64,000 bases of DNA from Meandrina meandrites (taxonomy: Eukaryota; Cnidaria; Anthozoa; Scleractinia; Meandrinidae), in the NCBI GenBank assembly GCA_963693305.1, contig OY855909.1, forward strand, positions 4,638,241 to 4,702,240, read 5' to 3'. This document shows, piece after piece, positions 1-7,218 of the stretch. Made by a program: the position numbers and the translations under genes. Each line of letters opens with the position of its first letter. Within the stretch, counting starts at the first letter, position 1. The notes beneath the pieces were generated by a model. It saw only the letters and a list, made by a program, of their open reading frames with translations, ran no database searches and had not been told where the DNA came from.

Positions 1-902
1 AAATAGTAGAGAACGGGCTGATCAGGTTTGGTAAAAGAACGTTCAATATTGAAGATATCCAAGGACCAGATAGGATCAGTGGCTCTTTTTGTCCCACCTT
101 CAAGCTCACCAGGTTCGTACAAATACCGAACCATAACGATGGAGGGGAGCTTTTTTTCGTTCAAACCAACGGGTCTCAAATATTTGGTTGATGGCTCCGC
201 ATAAACATGTTTTTTCTTGATTGCGGCAGCAGGTTTCATACCAATCAATCGAGTGACTTGGTTGTTCAGAGCAGAAACAACTTTGGGAAGCCTTTTTACC
301 CACTCTGTAGATCGCTGACCCTCAGGCGAACGCATTTCAACTGCGTACTGGTGGCCAAACAAACGCTCAGCCAAGGTGCGATTGAAACGTTCGACGATAG
401 CTTGATCTCTATGTATTTCAGGGAGCCCACGTCTGATCGAAGTTTTGTGATTTTCCATTTCTTTCGTAACAGCGCCCATAAATTCACGCCCAGGATCAAC
501 TTGCAACATCTGCGGCCACTTCAGAGGTCCTCGTGTATAAATTGTCTTAAAAGCTTTAGCAACCTCATCAGAGTTTTTAGAAGTTAAAGGTTGAGCTTCT
601 TTGAATCTGCTGGCAATGTCAACAACGGTAAGCGCATATTTGTAAGTGCTACGGCCTACTTTGTCATGTGGTAGAAAAAGAAGATCTGCCTGATGAACTT
701 TGTTGGGTGTAGGCACATCGAATTTTAGGCGAGGAATGTAGCGCGGAGCGGGGAGGTAAATCTGCCAGAGCGCTTGTTTGAACAACCATTCTTTGGCAAC
801 AACTTCAGGTACCTTTGCACCGACCGCTAATTTTTTAATGGCAGAGATACCTTTCCAGTAACCCTGCGGGCTGTAATAACGCCGCTCCAATTTTTTATCC
901 AT
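1..902 (-). CDS. Polinton-type retroviral-like integrase (rve fold), C-terminus off-window
   Basis: This protein would catalyse strand transfer of the element's DNA ends into host DNA. The frame opens at ATG 902-900 and stays open to position 1, so at least 300 residues are visible and the stop lies outside. An N-terminal helical region with YYSPQGYWKG and WQIYLPAPRY is followed by the DDE core. The three acidic residues are D in HQADLLFL, D in LQVDPGREF and E in AIVERFNRTL, the usual order for rve integrases. A basic C-terminal segment with a YLRPVGLNEKKLP stretch resembles the post-catalytic part of Polinton integrases, which often ends in a chromodomain; that part is not in view. It is divergent with the next gene across a 39-bp spacer carrying TATATA. 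The catalytic motif and the company of capsid genes make the assignment secure. Confidence 0.93.
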   Translation of the reverse strand, partial: MDKKLERRYYSPQGYWKGISAIKKLAVGAKVPEVVAKEWLFKQALWQIYLPAPRYIPRLKFDVPTPNKVHQADLLFLPHDKVGRSTYKYALTVVDIASRFKEAQPLTSKNSDEVAKAFKTIYTRGPLKWPQMLQVDPGREFMGAVTKEMENHKTSIRRGLPEIHRDQAIVERFNRTLAERLFGHQYAVEMRSPEGQRSTEWVKRLPKVVSALNNQVTRLIGMKPAAAIKKKHVYAEPSTKYLRPVGLNEKKLPSIVMVRYLYEPGELEGGTKRATDPIWSLDIFNIERSFTKPDQPVLYY

Positions 903-923
903 TTAAATAATTATGCGTGGTCA

Positions 924-929
924 TATATA
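924..929. promoter_or_regulatory. Shared TATATA box between divergent integrase and next ORF
   Basis: TATATA lies 12 bp before the plus-strand ATG at 942 and about 21 bp before the integrase ATG at 902. It is the only such motif in the 39-bp intergenic gap, so one box may serve both directions. Confidence 0.5.
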
Positions 930-941
930 CATGTCAACAAA

Positions 942-1484
942 ATGAGTTTCGATTTCCCTTCCCCTTTTCCAAAGAGGTTCGGAGGACAACAAAGCCTCCA
1001 AGAGCTTGACGAAATGTGGGTGGAAGAGCAGGAAGCGAAAATAAAAGAAATCAAACCGGAAATCAAGCTTGACTTTTACTCATGGGAACCCCCACTGCCG
1101 GATGAGCCCCATGAAGAGATGAGACACCACCTCAAATTATGGTATTTACTTGCGGTACTAAAAAAAACCGGCATTTCTGTAGATCAGGTTGGCGACAATA
1201 TGGGGCTGACCTTTTTGGGTAATGTCATTCACCAATTCAAGCGGCATCAGCAACTGAGTTGCTACCCCGGGTCGTGTAACTACGTTTGTTTTTTATACAA
1301 CTATTTTCAAAAGGTCTCAACAAGAGATTGGGCGGCGAAAAATGCAATACTGGGAAAGCTCATGAAAAGATTGCCGAAGATGGTACAAACCAGAAATAAA
1401 GCCGAAAAAAGTTTCAACGAATGGTGGCGAGAAGAAATGTTAAAACAAATTATTTATTACCGATATCAGGGTTCCCACCATTAA
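942..1484 (+). CDS. Unknown Polinton protein, 180 aa
   Basis: I do not recognise a family. The frame runs from ATG 942 to the stop at 1484 and is rich in Glu, Lys and Trp. An acidic, proline-containing first third is followed by a helical middle with LKLWYLLAVLKK and a Lys/Arg/Trp-rich end containing SFNEWWREEMLKQ. No signal peptide or membrane segment is visible. Its 3' end overlaps the stop of the convergent membrane-protein gene by four bases. A copy of the 15-bp palindrome (1249-1263) is read inside this frame as QQLSCY. The intact frame, its own upstream TATATA box and its position beside the integrase support a real gene; function is unknown. Confidence 0.75.
   Translation: MSFDFPSPFPKRFGGQQSLQELDEMWVEEQEAKIKEIKPEIKLDFYSWEPPLPDEPHEEMRHHLKLWYLLAVLKKTGISVDQVGDNMGLTFLGNVIHQFKRHQQLSCYPGSCNYVCFLYNYFQKVSTRDWAAKNAILGKLMKRLPKMVQTRNKAEKSFNEWWREEMLKQIIYYRYQGSHH
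1249..1263. repeat. 15-bp palindrome AGCAACTGAGTTGCT, copy 1 (perfect)
   Basis: Inverted-repeat halves AGCAACT and AGTTGCT flank a single central base. The copy is inside the 180-aa ORF and is followed by ACCCC. Confidence 0.85.
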
Positions 1485-1999
1485 ACAGAAGTTGTCTTTG
1501 ATGTTCTGTTAACCTTTACCCCGCCGTCAGTGTGGTTTGAAAACCGCAGTTTTGTCTTTGCAGTAGTAAAGCTGTTGTACTTTTTGATAATATCTTGGTA
1601 CTCACTGTCTGAGATTTTACCATCTTCAAGAGCGGTTGATATGAGAGAGTTGATTGAGCTCAGCGTAGCTTCAGCCAAAGTTTGTATTTTTTCGTGTTTT
1701 TTCGCTTTACGCAGGAAAAATTTGACGGTGACGATGGAGGAGGTTGACACCAATGAAAACAAGGTGGCAGTTGCGATTAAAGGGGCACCAACAACAACGC
1801 CAACCACAGAAAGAGAAGCGGCCAGCCCCGAGCCTGTAAGAATGGTAGCAACTCCGCCTGTTAACGCACATACTGTTTGACACCGCGTGTGCCACCGTTT
1901 AAACTTGGCTGAGGTTTGGTAGTAATGCACCAACTGGTTTTCAAGATTTTTCTTTATCATTTCTATTTCATCCCGCCGGAATTTTGTTGCAGAATCCAT
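1481..1999 (-). CDS. Two-helix membrane protein of the Polinton, 172 aa
   Basis: The start at 1999 is the only upstream Met, and a TATATAA box ends 4 bp before it. Residues about 1-40 are a charged amphipathic segment. Residues about 42-95 are strongly hydrophobic, rich in Gly, Ala, Val and Thr, and fit two transmembrane helices. Then come a basic KFFLRKAKKHEK stretch and a helical C-terminus with an acidic EDGKISDSEY motif. The layout of helix, two membrane spans, basic stop-transfer and helix resembles small pore or membrane-remodelling proteins, including the general layout of SLATT proteins, but no family motif is certain. In a virus of this kind it could be a virion or host-membrane protein. 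It converges on the previous gene with overlapping stops. Confidence 0.75.
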   Translation of the reverse strand: MDSATKFRRDEIEMIKKNLENQLVHYYQTSAKFKRWHTRCQTVCALTGGVATILTGSGLAASLSVVGVVVGAPLIATATLFSLVSTSSIVTVKFFLRKAKKHEKIQTLAEATLSSINSLISTALEDGKISDSEYQDIIKKYNSFTTAKTKLRFSNHTDGGVKVNRTSKTTSV

Positions 2000-2003
2000 T
2001 TCT

Positions 2004-2010
2004 TATATAT
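2004..2010 (-). promoter_or_regulatory. TATATA box of the membrane-protein gene
   Basis: On the minus strand ATATATAAG ends 4 bp before the ATG at 1999. It fits the box shared by most genes of the element. Confidence 0.5.
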
Positions 2011-2042
2011 GTGTTAAAAATATTTTGAGTTTGGGGAGTGGG

Positions 2043-2930
2043 TTAGTCGCAATAGGTGTTGCGATATTTTCCGGTTTTTTTGTCGTAAATTATTTGGTTA
2101 CACGGTTCGGTTACTCTGGTAGGATGTGTCCAAAACTTTTTGCTAAACAGACCGGTTTTCTTGTTAAAGGCGCCTTTTGCGATGGCACCACTCCAATACT
2201 TTTTAAACAAATCCTTATCACCACCTGTGACAGCCATGATTGCAGCAGCCACATCTTGAGCCGGTTGAAAGCCAGGAATCTTTTCACCGATATTTTTATT
2301 GATCGTTTCACCGACACCCAATCCTACTTTTTGCTTCGAGCTGATTGCGTTGCGCGCCGCGGCGTGACCCCATTGCCGTTTATTTTTGGGAATAGCGTCA
2401 AGTGCCTTCACCATTTTTTTGTCTGCATCATGTTTACAGCCTTTCTCATTTTTCTTGCCTGCGCAGACGGCATAATCAACGTCATGCTGCATTGCAACTG
2501 CGTCCGTGGCGCCAGTGGGTTGCTGGTATATCTTCAAGATCTTTCCCGTCTTGGGGTCGTAAGAAAGCTGTTTTTCAAGGGGATTGTACGGTCCTGTGTA
2601 GTTATGACCAGGAAGTGTCCACCCCTTTTTTGGCTTAGGCAGCTTGCCAATAGCTTTATGCAAATCAAAAGCCCCACCACGTTGGTAAAGAGGGTTTGTT
2701 GGGTCATCTACGCGATTACCCGCATAAATTCTCATATCATAATTACCACCACGTTGTGTTTTATTTTTAGCACCACTTTGCGTTTTGTCACTTATGAATC
2801 GTGTCTTGGTAATGCCACAACTCGCACATTTTACTTTAAGCAGCCTTCTACCATTTTTTGCGGTAGTGTTTTTTTCGCTTCCCGGTACGTTGGGTGTGAA
2901 ACGCTTTTCCTTCACGCAGTATACCTCCAT
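2043..2930 (-). CDS. PLA2-domain virion protein with zinc-ribbon-like N-terminus, 295 aa
   Basis: I place the start at 2930, because the next gene's protein begins with the same MxVYCVKEKRFTP sequence and a TATATAGG box sits just upstream. Residues 1-46 are a ribbon-like module with YCVKEKRF and KCASCGITKTRF. Only one CxxC pair is intact; where related viral modules commonly have a second CxxC, this one has Cys-Val-Lys-Glu. Residues about 105-155 match parvovirus-type secreted PLA2: a calcium-loop-like PGHNYTGPYNP and a catalytic AMQHDVDYA. The protein ends in basic and Gly-rich sequence. By analogy with parvovirus VP1, the enzyme would breach an endosomal membrane during entry; that role is an inference here. 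The gene follows its paralogue in the same direction with a 28-bp gap. Confidence 0.85.
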   Translation of the reverse strand: MEVYCVKEKRFTPNVPGSEKNTTAKNGRRLLKVKCASCGITKTRFISDKTQSGAKNKTQRGGNYDMRIYAGNRVDDPTNPLYQRGGAFDLHKAIGKLPKPKKGWTLPGHNYTGPYNPLEKQLSYDPKTGKILKIYQQPTGATDAVAMQHDVDYAVCAGKKNEKGCKHDADKKMVKALDAIPKNKRQWGHAAARNAISSKQKVGLGVGETINKNIGEKIPGFQPAQDVAAAIMAVTGGDKDLFKKYWSGAIAKGAFNKKTGLFSKKFWTHPTRVTEPCNQIIYDKKTGKYRNTYCD

Positions 2931-2936
2931 CCTTCC

Positions 2937-2942
2937 TATATA
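2937..2942 (-). promoter_or_regulatory. TATATA box of the PLA2 gene
   Basis: On the minus strand TTATATAGGAAGGATG places TATATA six bases before the chosen ATG at 2930. This supports that start over the longer frame that begins at 2987. Confidence 0.55.
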
Positions 2943-2958
2943 ATAAGCAAAAATCATT

Positions 2959-3552
2959 TCAACTGTGGGCCACTGTGTGACACCCACCTTTCATCATATC
3001 TTTTGGTCTTAATCTGTTTGAGGCTTTAGTCAACAAATCCCCAGACAAAGCATCAATTGTGTAATTAACAGCTTTTCTCGCGATTGGTTTGGCTTTATTG
3101 GCTAACTTCTTCTGATACTCTGGTTGTCTCAGAAACTCGCTTGCAAAGTATCTTCCTTGTTTCACACCTTGCTTTGCTAAATAAGGAACACCGTACTCAA
3201 AGAAAGCTTCAGCTGCTGTATTTCCAACTGTATCAAATACTCCACTTCCACTAGGGGTGTGGGGACCCCCCACTACTCCACCTCCAAACATTCTTTTTTC
3301 AGCGCGTGCAAGTTCTTCTCTCTTCTTTTTGGGTAAACCCCTTCTGGTCCACTTAAATATTGGATCCAAAATATTACCTCCTTCTTGAGCAGCACCATTT
3401 TGCGTTTTATTAGAAACGAATCTTGTCTTGGTAATGCCGCAGCTAGCACATTTTACTTTAAGCAGTTTTCTGCCGTTTTTTGCGGTTGTAATTTTTTCAC
3501 TTCCCACCACATTAGGTGTGAAGCGCTTTTCTTTCACACAGTAAACATCCAT
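2959..3552 (-). CDS. Paralogue sharing the PLA2 protein's N-terminal module; pVI/pX-like tail, 197 aa
   Basis: The first 46 residues repeat the N-terminal module of the PLA2 protein almost residue for residue (MDVYCVKEKRFTP, KCASCGITKTRF), including the same missing second cysteine. After a Gly/Pro-rich linker the rest is unrelated to PLA2: a basic helical region with FFEYGVPYLAKQGVKQGRYF and Leu/Lys/Ala-rich helices. This resembles small membrane-active or core proteins of adenovirus-related viruses only in general character. The DNA similarity extends upstream of the ATG into the TATATAGG box, so the pair arose by tandem duplication of promoter plus 5' module. No function can be assigned beyond a probable virion component. 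Confidence 0.75.
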   Translation of the reverse strand: MDVYCVKEKRFTPNVVGSEKITTAKNGRKLLKVKCASCGITKTRFVSNKTQNGAAQEGGNILDPIFKWTRRGLPKKKREELARAEKRMFGGGVVGGPHTPSGSGVFDTVGNTAAEAFFEYGVPYLAKQGVKQGRYFASEFLRQPEYQKKLANKAKPIARKAVNYTIDALSGDLLTKASNRLRPKDMMKGGCHTVAHS

Positions 3553-3554
3553 CC

Positions 3555-3560
3555 TATATA
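3555..3560 (-). promoter_or_regulatory. TATATA box of the 197-aa ORF
   Basis: TTATATAGG ends two bases before the ATG at 3552 on the minus strand. It is nearly identical to the box of the paralogous PLA2 gene. Confidence 0.55.
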
Positions 3561-3588
3561 ACTAGCAAAAATTCATGGGGTGTGAATC

Positions 3589-3603
3589 AGCAACTCAGTT
3601 GCT
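3589..3603. repeat. 15-bp palindrome AGCAACTCAGTTGCT, copy 2 (perfect), forms the protease stop
   Basis: Read on the minus strand this copy encodes Ser-Asn-stop, the last two residues and the stop codon of the protease. It is preceded on the plus strand by GGGGTGTGAATC and followed by AATACCCCAC. Confidence 0.85.
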
Positions 3604-4146
3604 AATACCCCACTGTGTAAAATAATCCTTCACCACAGCCTCGTTGGCGTGTGAATTTTCCGAAAACATGCTCAAAATATCTCGAAACGACCGGCCTTTA
3701 TTTCTTTCATTCAGGAAAAGCAAACAGTAATAGCCACAGCGCACACTAGATTCCTCCTGAAGCTGGTTGTCATTCCGAAGAAAGGTCTGTTTACCTTCAA
3801 GAATCAACTCTATTTCCCATTCTGCGGGTGGAGGTAAACCAAAAGAGTCGAAGTATTCAGTTCCATCCCAGCAGCATACCCAATGGGTGCCTGGCCCTCC
3901 AAGATCATCCATGTTGATTATACAAGGGGAGTGGTTTTTCACCCGCTTTGGGGTGTGGGGTTCACCCCACTCGTCTCTCGCAAATATACCTTTGATGGGG
4001 ATTTTCAAGTATTGGCACCATCGCTGCAAGTCATAATCAGTTAAGGGGACATCAACGAAGGCGGGCTTTTTTTTGATCACCCCAAGAACCAATAAATGGT
4101 GGCGGGCGCATATATGGTGGAGGATTGATGCGCATTCCCTTTCCAC
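3595..4146 (-). CDS. Adenain-like cysteine protease (no ATG in frame)
   Basis: This is the maturation protease expected to cleave virion precursors. The Ulp1/adenain catalytic order is visible: His in GTHWVCCW, Asp in YFDSFG, Gln in DNQLQEES and Cys in VRCGYYC. The family-like N-terminal block LTDYDLQRWCQYL is present, and the frame ends in the palindrome at 3589-3603. There is no ATG in this frame upstream of the conserved domain; 4146 is only a GTG that opens the frame. The first third of the frame overlaps the 3' end of the 126-aa basic ORF, and the two frames run side by side across a run of eight A on the minus strand (4067-4074). Translation could use a +1 frameshift, a non-AUG start, splicing, or the run may hold a one-base indel. 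Confidence 0.82.
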   Translation of the reverse strand: MERECASILHHICARHHLLVLGVIKKKPAFVDVPLTDYDLQRWCQYLKIPIKGIFARDEWGEPHTPKRVKNHSPCIINMDDLGGPGTHWVCCWDGTEYFDSFGLPPPAEWEIELILEGKQTFLRNDNQLQEESSVRCGYYCLLFLNERNKGRSFRDILSMFSENSHANEAVVKDYFTQWGISN

Positions 4147-4432
4147 CTGTTGGAGGTTTTACCTGCATGCCTGATCCTGTTTTCTTTTTGATAGCGTTGC
4201 GCACACGTCTGATTTGTGTCTTGCTCATGTCTATGTCCACACCCGTTTTGTTTTTGATAGCGCGCTCTATTTTTTTGATCTGCCGGGTGGTCAAGTGCAA
4301 AGTGTCGCTACCGCCGGTTATAGCCTCGTTTTTAAATCTGAGCGTAACTGCTTCTCCTCGCCCAAAAGCTCGCGCGAGGTTTACCTTCTGCCCATCTGAA
4401 AGTGAAATCTTGTGCGGATAGTAAGTCGTCAT
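4052..4432 (-). CDS. Basic Polinton protein with duplicated LTxxQI-type motif, 126 aa
   Basis: The start at 4432 follows an ATATAAG box by three bases. The protein is strongly basic and contains two similar units, LTTRQIKKIERAIKNKTG and MSKTQIRRVRNAIKKKTG, preceded by a Leu-Ser-rich segment with GRGEAVTLRF. Small basic proteins with this duplicated pattern recur in cnidarian Polintons as far as I recall, but I know no biochemical function; DNA binding or a minor structural role is plausible. The C-terminus is Pro-rich (NPPPYMRPPPF) and ends just after the A8 run where the protease frame begins to make sense. If the two are expressed as a fusion, this ORF would form the protease's N-terminal part. 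Confidence 0.75.
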   Translation of the reverse strand: MTTYYPHKISLSDGQKVNLARAFGRGEAVTLRFKNEAITGGSDTLHLTTRQIKKIERAIKNKTGVDIDMSKTQIRRVRNAIKKKTGSGMQVKPPTGGKGMRINPPPYMRPPPFIGSWGDQKKARLR

Positions 4433-4436
4433 CTCT

Positions 4437-4443
4437 TATATTT
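4437..4443 (-). promoter_or_regulatory. ATATAAG box of the 126-aa basic ORF
   Basis: On the minus strand AAATATAAGAG directly precedes the ATG at 4432. It is a slightly degenerate form of the shared TATATA box. Confidence 0.4.
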
Positions 4444-4523
4444 CATACAAAAATTATTTCACTTTCATTTGCTACAAAGTTGCTACAAATTAACTTTTGT
4501 TATGCTAAATAAATTCTGAGTCA

Positions 4524-5795
4524 TTAACCCATCACCAGCTCATTACCCACCTGCCTGAGAGCAAATTCGGACTCGTACAAAATTCCTGCATAAATGGTGT
4601 AGTCGTGCGCGTTGGCCGCCTCGTTGAGCCTGTAGTGGAAAACCATCTGCTTCGGGTCGTTGGTCATGTTATCCTTGTTTTCGCGTAAGTCAAAATAGAC
4701 TATTGGGTACAGCGTCTCGAAGTTGTTGGGCTGAAGCTGGACACCGGTGTTGTAGTCGTTTTTGCGGTACCGGTAGTTCATCAAGTCATTGAGAATGCGC
4801 AGTTTGAAGTTTTCGTCGTAGTCCAGCTCTGGATAGAACTGTGAAGAGCCGTACTGTAGCCGGCAAGTCGCTAGCTTGGCTGAATTGTCATCATCAATGT
4901 CAAAAGTGTCAAAGAAGTAGGGGTTTTGAGTCAAGGCGTCCTTCTTCGCCGACCGTTGAATGAAAATGAAAACATGTTTGGCATCCTTTATACCGGGATT
5001 TATCTGCCACTGTCCAAAAGCATCACGTCGGCTACTGCTGGGTTGGATCATTTCATTCAGGTACGTCCATTTCTGAGGTTTCAAAAAGTTTTCGTTTGCA
5101 AGCTTTTGTCCTTCGCTGGTGAAACGCAGCAATGGAACCCACAGCTCGAAGTTTCTCACCACTATTCTGCGATCGGTGCCATCGCTTTGCCAAATCAGCT
5201 CTGCATCCGATTGTAGCTCAATTTCAAGCTCAATCTGCATGGGGGGGAGAAGCTTGTCATTCAGCTCTTCAAAGAATGAGTACCTGTTAAGCGGAATGAG
5301 GGTTTCAACCGTTTTTTGGGGGTCGCCGAGGGCAAGCAAGCCCCTTGCTCTGCTTCCTTGGTTGGTGGCAGCGGCGGCTGTTACATCGCTATTCGTTGTG
5401 TCCAAATACCAAAACTGATTTTTTGCCGCGCTCCTCGCATAGTCATCTGAAAAGTCCAACAAGTTTTTGATAAATATGAGCTTGTGAATGTTGTCTACGT
5501 TGTAAATGTTTTTGCCTGCTGATTTCAACACAAGTTTGTTTATCAATGAAAACGAGCCGTTAATGGGCGCCGCTCGGGTGTCTGCTGCAACTAGCGCACC
5601 ATTTGCGGTTGCCTCGAAAGTGAAATCAGCCCGGATGTAGGCGTTATACCAGTCATACCAGTTGTCTCGGTCGGTGAGTGTGAATTTATAGTTTGTTTTT
5701 ACCTGGTGCTGATTGTTTCCCGGGATAGTGATCGGTTTGTCTAACATGATACGAACATACTCTGTTTTTTCCAAATGCCTGTGGCTTCTGAACAT
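4524..5795 (-). CDS. Major capsid protein, double-jelly-roll type, 423 aa
   Basis: This would form the hexon-like trimeric capsomers. Length and sequence character fit Polinton/adintovirus major capsid proteins: a basic short N-terminus, then TEYVRIMLDKPITIPGN, aromatic-rich strands (RDNWYDWYNAYIRADF) and two beta-rich halves. The end reads YTIYAGILYESEFALRQVGNELVMG-like (positions 4526-4600). No signal peptide or membrane span is seen. The start at 5795 is the first Met of the frame. Upstream are two tandem copies of a TATATA-containing segment, unique among the genes of this element. The frame is intact over its full length. The family is recognised from memory of Polinton capsid proteins; a structure comparison would settle it. 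Confidence 0.88.
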   Translation of the reverse strand: MFRSHRHLEKTEYVRIMLDKPITIPGNNQHQVKTNYKFTLTDRDNWYDWYNAYIRADFTFEATANGALVAADTRAAPINGSFSLINKLVLKSAGKNIYNVDNIHKLIFIKNLLDFSDDYARSAAKNQFWYLDTTNSDVTAAAATNQGSRARGLLALGDPQKTVETLIPLNRYSFFEELNDKLLPPMQIELEIELQSDAELIWQSDGTDRRIVVRNFELWVPLLRFTSEGQKLANENFLKPQKWTYLNEMIQPSSSRRDAFGQWQINPGIKDAKHVFIFIQRSAKKDALTQNPYFFDTFDIDDDNSAKLATCRLQYGSSQFYPELDYDENFKLRILNDLMNYRYRKNDYNTGVQLQPNNFETLYPIVYFDLRENKDNMTNDPKQMVFHYRLNEAANAHDYTIYAGILYESEFALRQVGNELVMG

Positions 5796-5807
5796 CCTAC
5801 CTTCGCA

Positions 5808-5886
5808 GTGTGAATCTAATCCTTATATATATATCTTTTTAATTTCTGCTCAGAGTGATTCTAATCCTTATATATCTTTTTAAAAA
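5808..5886 (-). promoter_or_regulatory. Duplicated TATATA promoter segment upstream of the capsid gene
   Basis: Two direct copies of a roughly 35-40 bp segment lie upstream of the capsid ATG, at about 5808-5845 and 5851-5886. Each carries the sequence TCTAATCCTTATATAT followed by CTTTTTAA on the plus strand. The copies differ by a few bases and in the number of TA units. Confidence 0.6.
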
Positions 5887-5892
5887 ATTATT

Positions 5893-6402
5893 TTAATTTT
5901 CTGCTATCAATTGGTTTACTTTCATCCTTGCAGCCCGACCCGCGTTTAAAATCTGTTGCAACTTTTTCCGTGAATCCCCGCTTAACTGAGTTGCTACCCC
6001 AGGGTTTAGCATCTTCTTCAGTTTCTGCCGCGACTCGGTACTAAGTTTCTGTGGTGGGGTCTTTTTACCCTTAGGTTTTACAGTTGGAGTCTTTTTACTC
6101 TTTGGTTTTACACTTGGGGTCTTTTTACCTTGGGGGCGTGGAACAGCAACTGAGTTGCTATTTCGCAAAACCGCTTGTATCTTGTCAGCCGCTTTTTCTT
6201 CTGCTTTTTCTGCGGCTTTTTTCAGCATTTGTTTCGAGGCTTCATTTACAGCCTTCTCCAACGACTTGCGGGTGACTTGCTTTTTGAACCGCTTTCCTAT
6301 ATTCATCAGGGTGTCTCTTACAACCCCCGTACCTTTGTGTCTGTATCTATATGTTCCGTTTGGTGCGTCATAATATCTCGCCCACTCGCTCGGATGATTC
6401 AT
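5893..6402 (-). CDS. Lys-rich core-like protein, 169 aa
   Basis: I choose ATG 6402 (MNHPSEWARYYDAPNG) because no ATG exists upstream in the frame and a TATAATA box lies just before it. The N-terminal 30 residues are aromatic and conserved-looking. A helical Lys/Ala/Glu segment follows (residues about 45-80), then three near repeats of KxKGKKTPxxKP (about 90-120) and two repeats of an LSxxSRxKLxxxLNxG unit (about 122-158). The composition fits a DNA-condensing core protein comparable in role to adenovirus pV/pVII, but there is no diagnostic motif. The frame contains one perfect and one partial copy of the 15-bp palindrome, read in different frames. It lies between the capsid and penton genes in the same direction. 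Confidence 0.75.
   Translation of the reverse strand: MNHPSEWARYYDAPNGTYRYRHKGTGVVRDTLMNIGKRFKKQVTRKSLEKAVNEASKQMLKKAAEKAEEKAADKIQAVLRNSNSVAVPRPQGKKTPSVKPKSKKTPTVKPKGKKTPPQKLSTESRQKLKKMLNPGVATQLSGDSRKKLQQILNAGRAARMKVNQLIAEN
5984..5995. repeat. Partial 15-bp palindrome (AACTGAGTTGCT), copy 3
   Basis: Twelve of fifteen bases match; the outer AGC is replaced by CTT. It is followed by ACCCC as at copy 1. Confidence 0.6.
6145..6159. repeat. 15-bp palindrome AGCAACTGAGTTGCT, copy 4 (perfect)
   Basis: Inside the core-like gene, read as Ser-Asn-Ser-Val-Ala on the minus strand. Confidence 0.85.
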
Positions 6403-6427
6403 TATTATACTTATGTGTAAATTATTT

Positions 6428-7213
6428 TCAGATGGGCTTAGGTGTTTCTTCTTCAATGATGATGTTTAAAGCCACGTCTTGGTCATTCAGATCTATAATG
6501 TTGTTGCGTCCGTCCGTGATTTTGATATTTATCGCGTTGATTCTGTTTTTGTTCACCCGGTGCCACAGGAGGCGGCGGGGCTCTTTTGAAAAGGGGTAGC
6601 TGACTGAGAGTTCAGCGGTTGAAAAAGAGAACATAACGTCGCCTCCGATGTTGTCCACAGCCCTTGTAATGAGATCGCAATGGATATAGATCCAGTCGAC
6701 GCCTCTTGTTATATTTGGTACGAGGTCGCTCCTGTTGTTCGTTCCGTCTATTGTTTTCTTGTCAAAACCCAGCAACGCAGCAAATTCACCTCCACTTAGA
6801 TCAAGCTCGTAGCCGTCTTGCAACAGAATGACCGCCCGATATGTTGTGGTGTGAAAATACAGCTGAAAAATAAACTTGGATTTTTCATCCTTGGGAACCA
6901 CTCTTCCGATAAGCGACTGGATGGTGGTGTTGAGACCTTTGTAATCATACATTCCATCCGGAATTGTCACGGTTTTCCAGTTCTCTGTTTTTTTCCGCCA
7001 TTTAAACTCGTTGTTGTTGTACTGTTTCGCGATGTTGTACCACGAATAGGTCATAGATACCAGCTCATTTAACCCCGCCTTGTATGATTTGGAGGGATCT
7101 AAAGCGATTGGTAGGTCAAAGTTAATTGTGAAGTCATGTGACTTGCTGTTGGAGTTGTTTTGTTTAGCCAGCTGCGAGTCGAGCAACAGGTTGAAATGAA
7201 AATGGGTTGACAT
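6428..7213 (-). CDS. Minor capsid (penton-type) protein, 261 aa
   Basis: This protein is expected to occupy the five-fold vertices as a single jelly roll. The sequence opens with MSTHFHFNLLLDSQ and has alternating hydrophobic strands throughout. It contains the stretch DWIYIHCDLITRAVDNIGG and ends with beta-rich NAINIKITDGRNN and DVALNIIIEE, which I recognise as typical of Polinton penton proteins. The start at 7213 lies five bases after a TATATAA box, and that box itself contains the stop codon of the preceding gene. The frame is intact, and its length fits the family. Identification rests on recalled sequence features and on its position beside the capsid gene. Confidence 0.82.
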   Translation of the reverse strand: MSTHFHFNLLLDSQLAKQNNSNSKSHDFTINFDLPIALDPSKSYKAGLNELVSMTYSWYNIAKQYNNNEFKWRKKTENWKTVTIPDGMYDYKGLNTTIQSLIGRVVPKDEKSKFIFQLYFHTTTYRAVILLQDGYELDLSGGEFAALLGFDKKTIDGTNNRSDLVPNITRGVDWIYIHCDLITRAVDNIGGDVMFSFSTAELSVSYPFSKEPRRLLWHRVNKNRINAINIKITDGRNNIIDLNDQDVALNIIIEEETPKPI

Positions 7214-7218
7214 GTTGC

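Noticed and set aside
2025..3029. 334-codon open frame on the plus strand
   Set aside because: It is antisense to the PLA2 gene, has no recognisable motif, and is rich in residues expected from reverse-strand shadowing.
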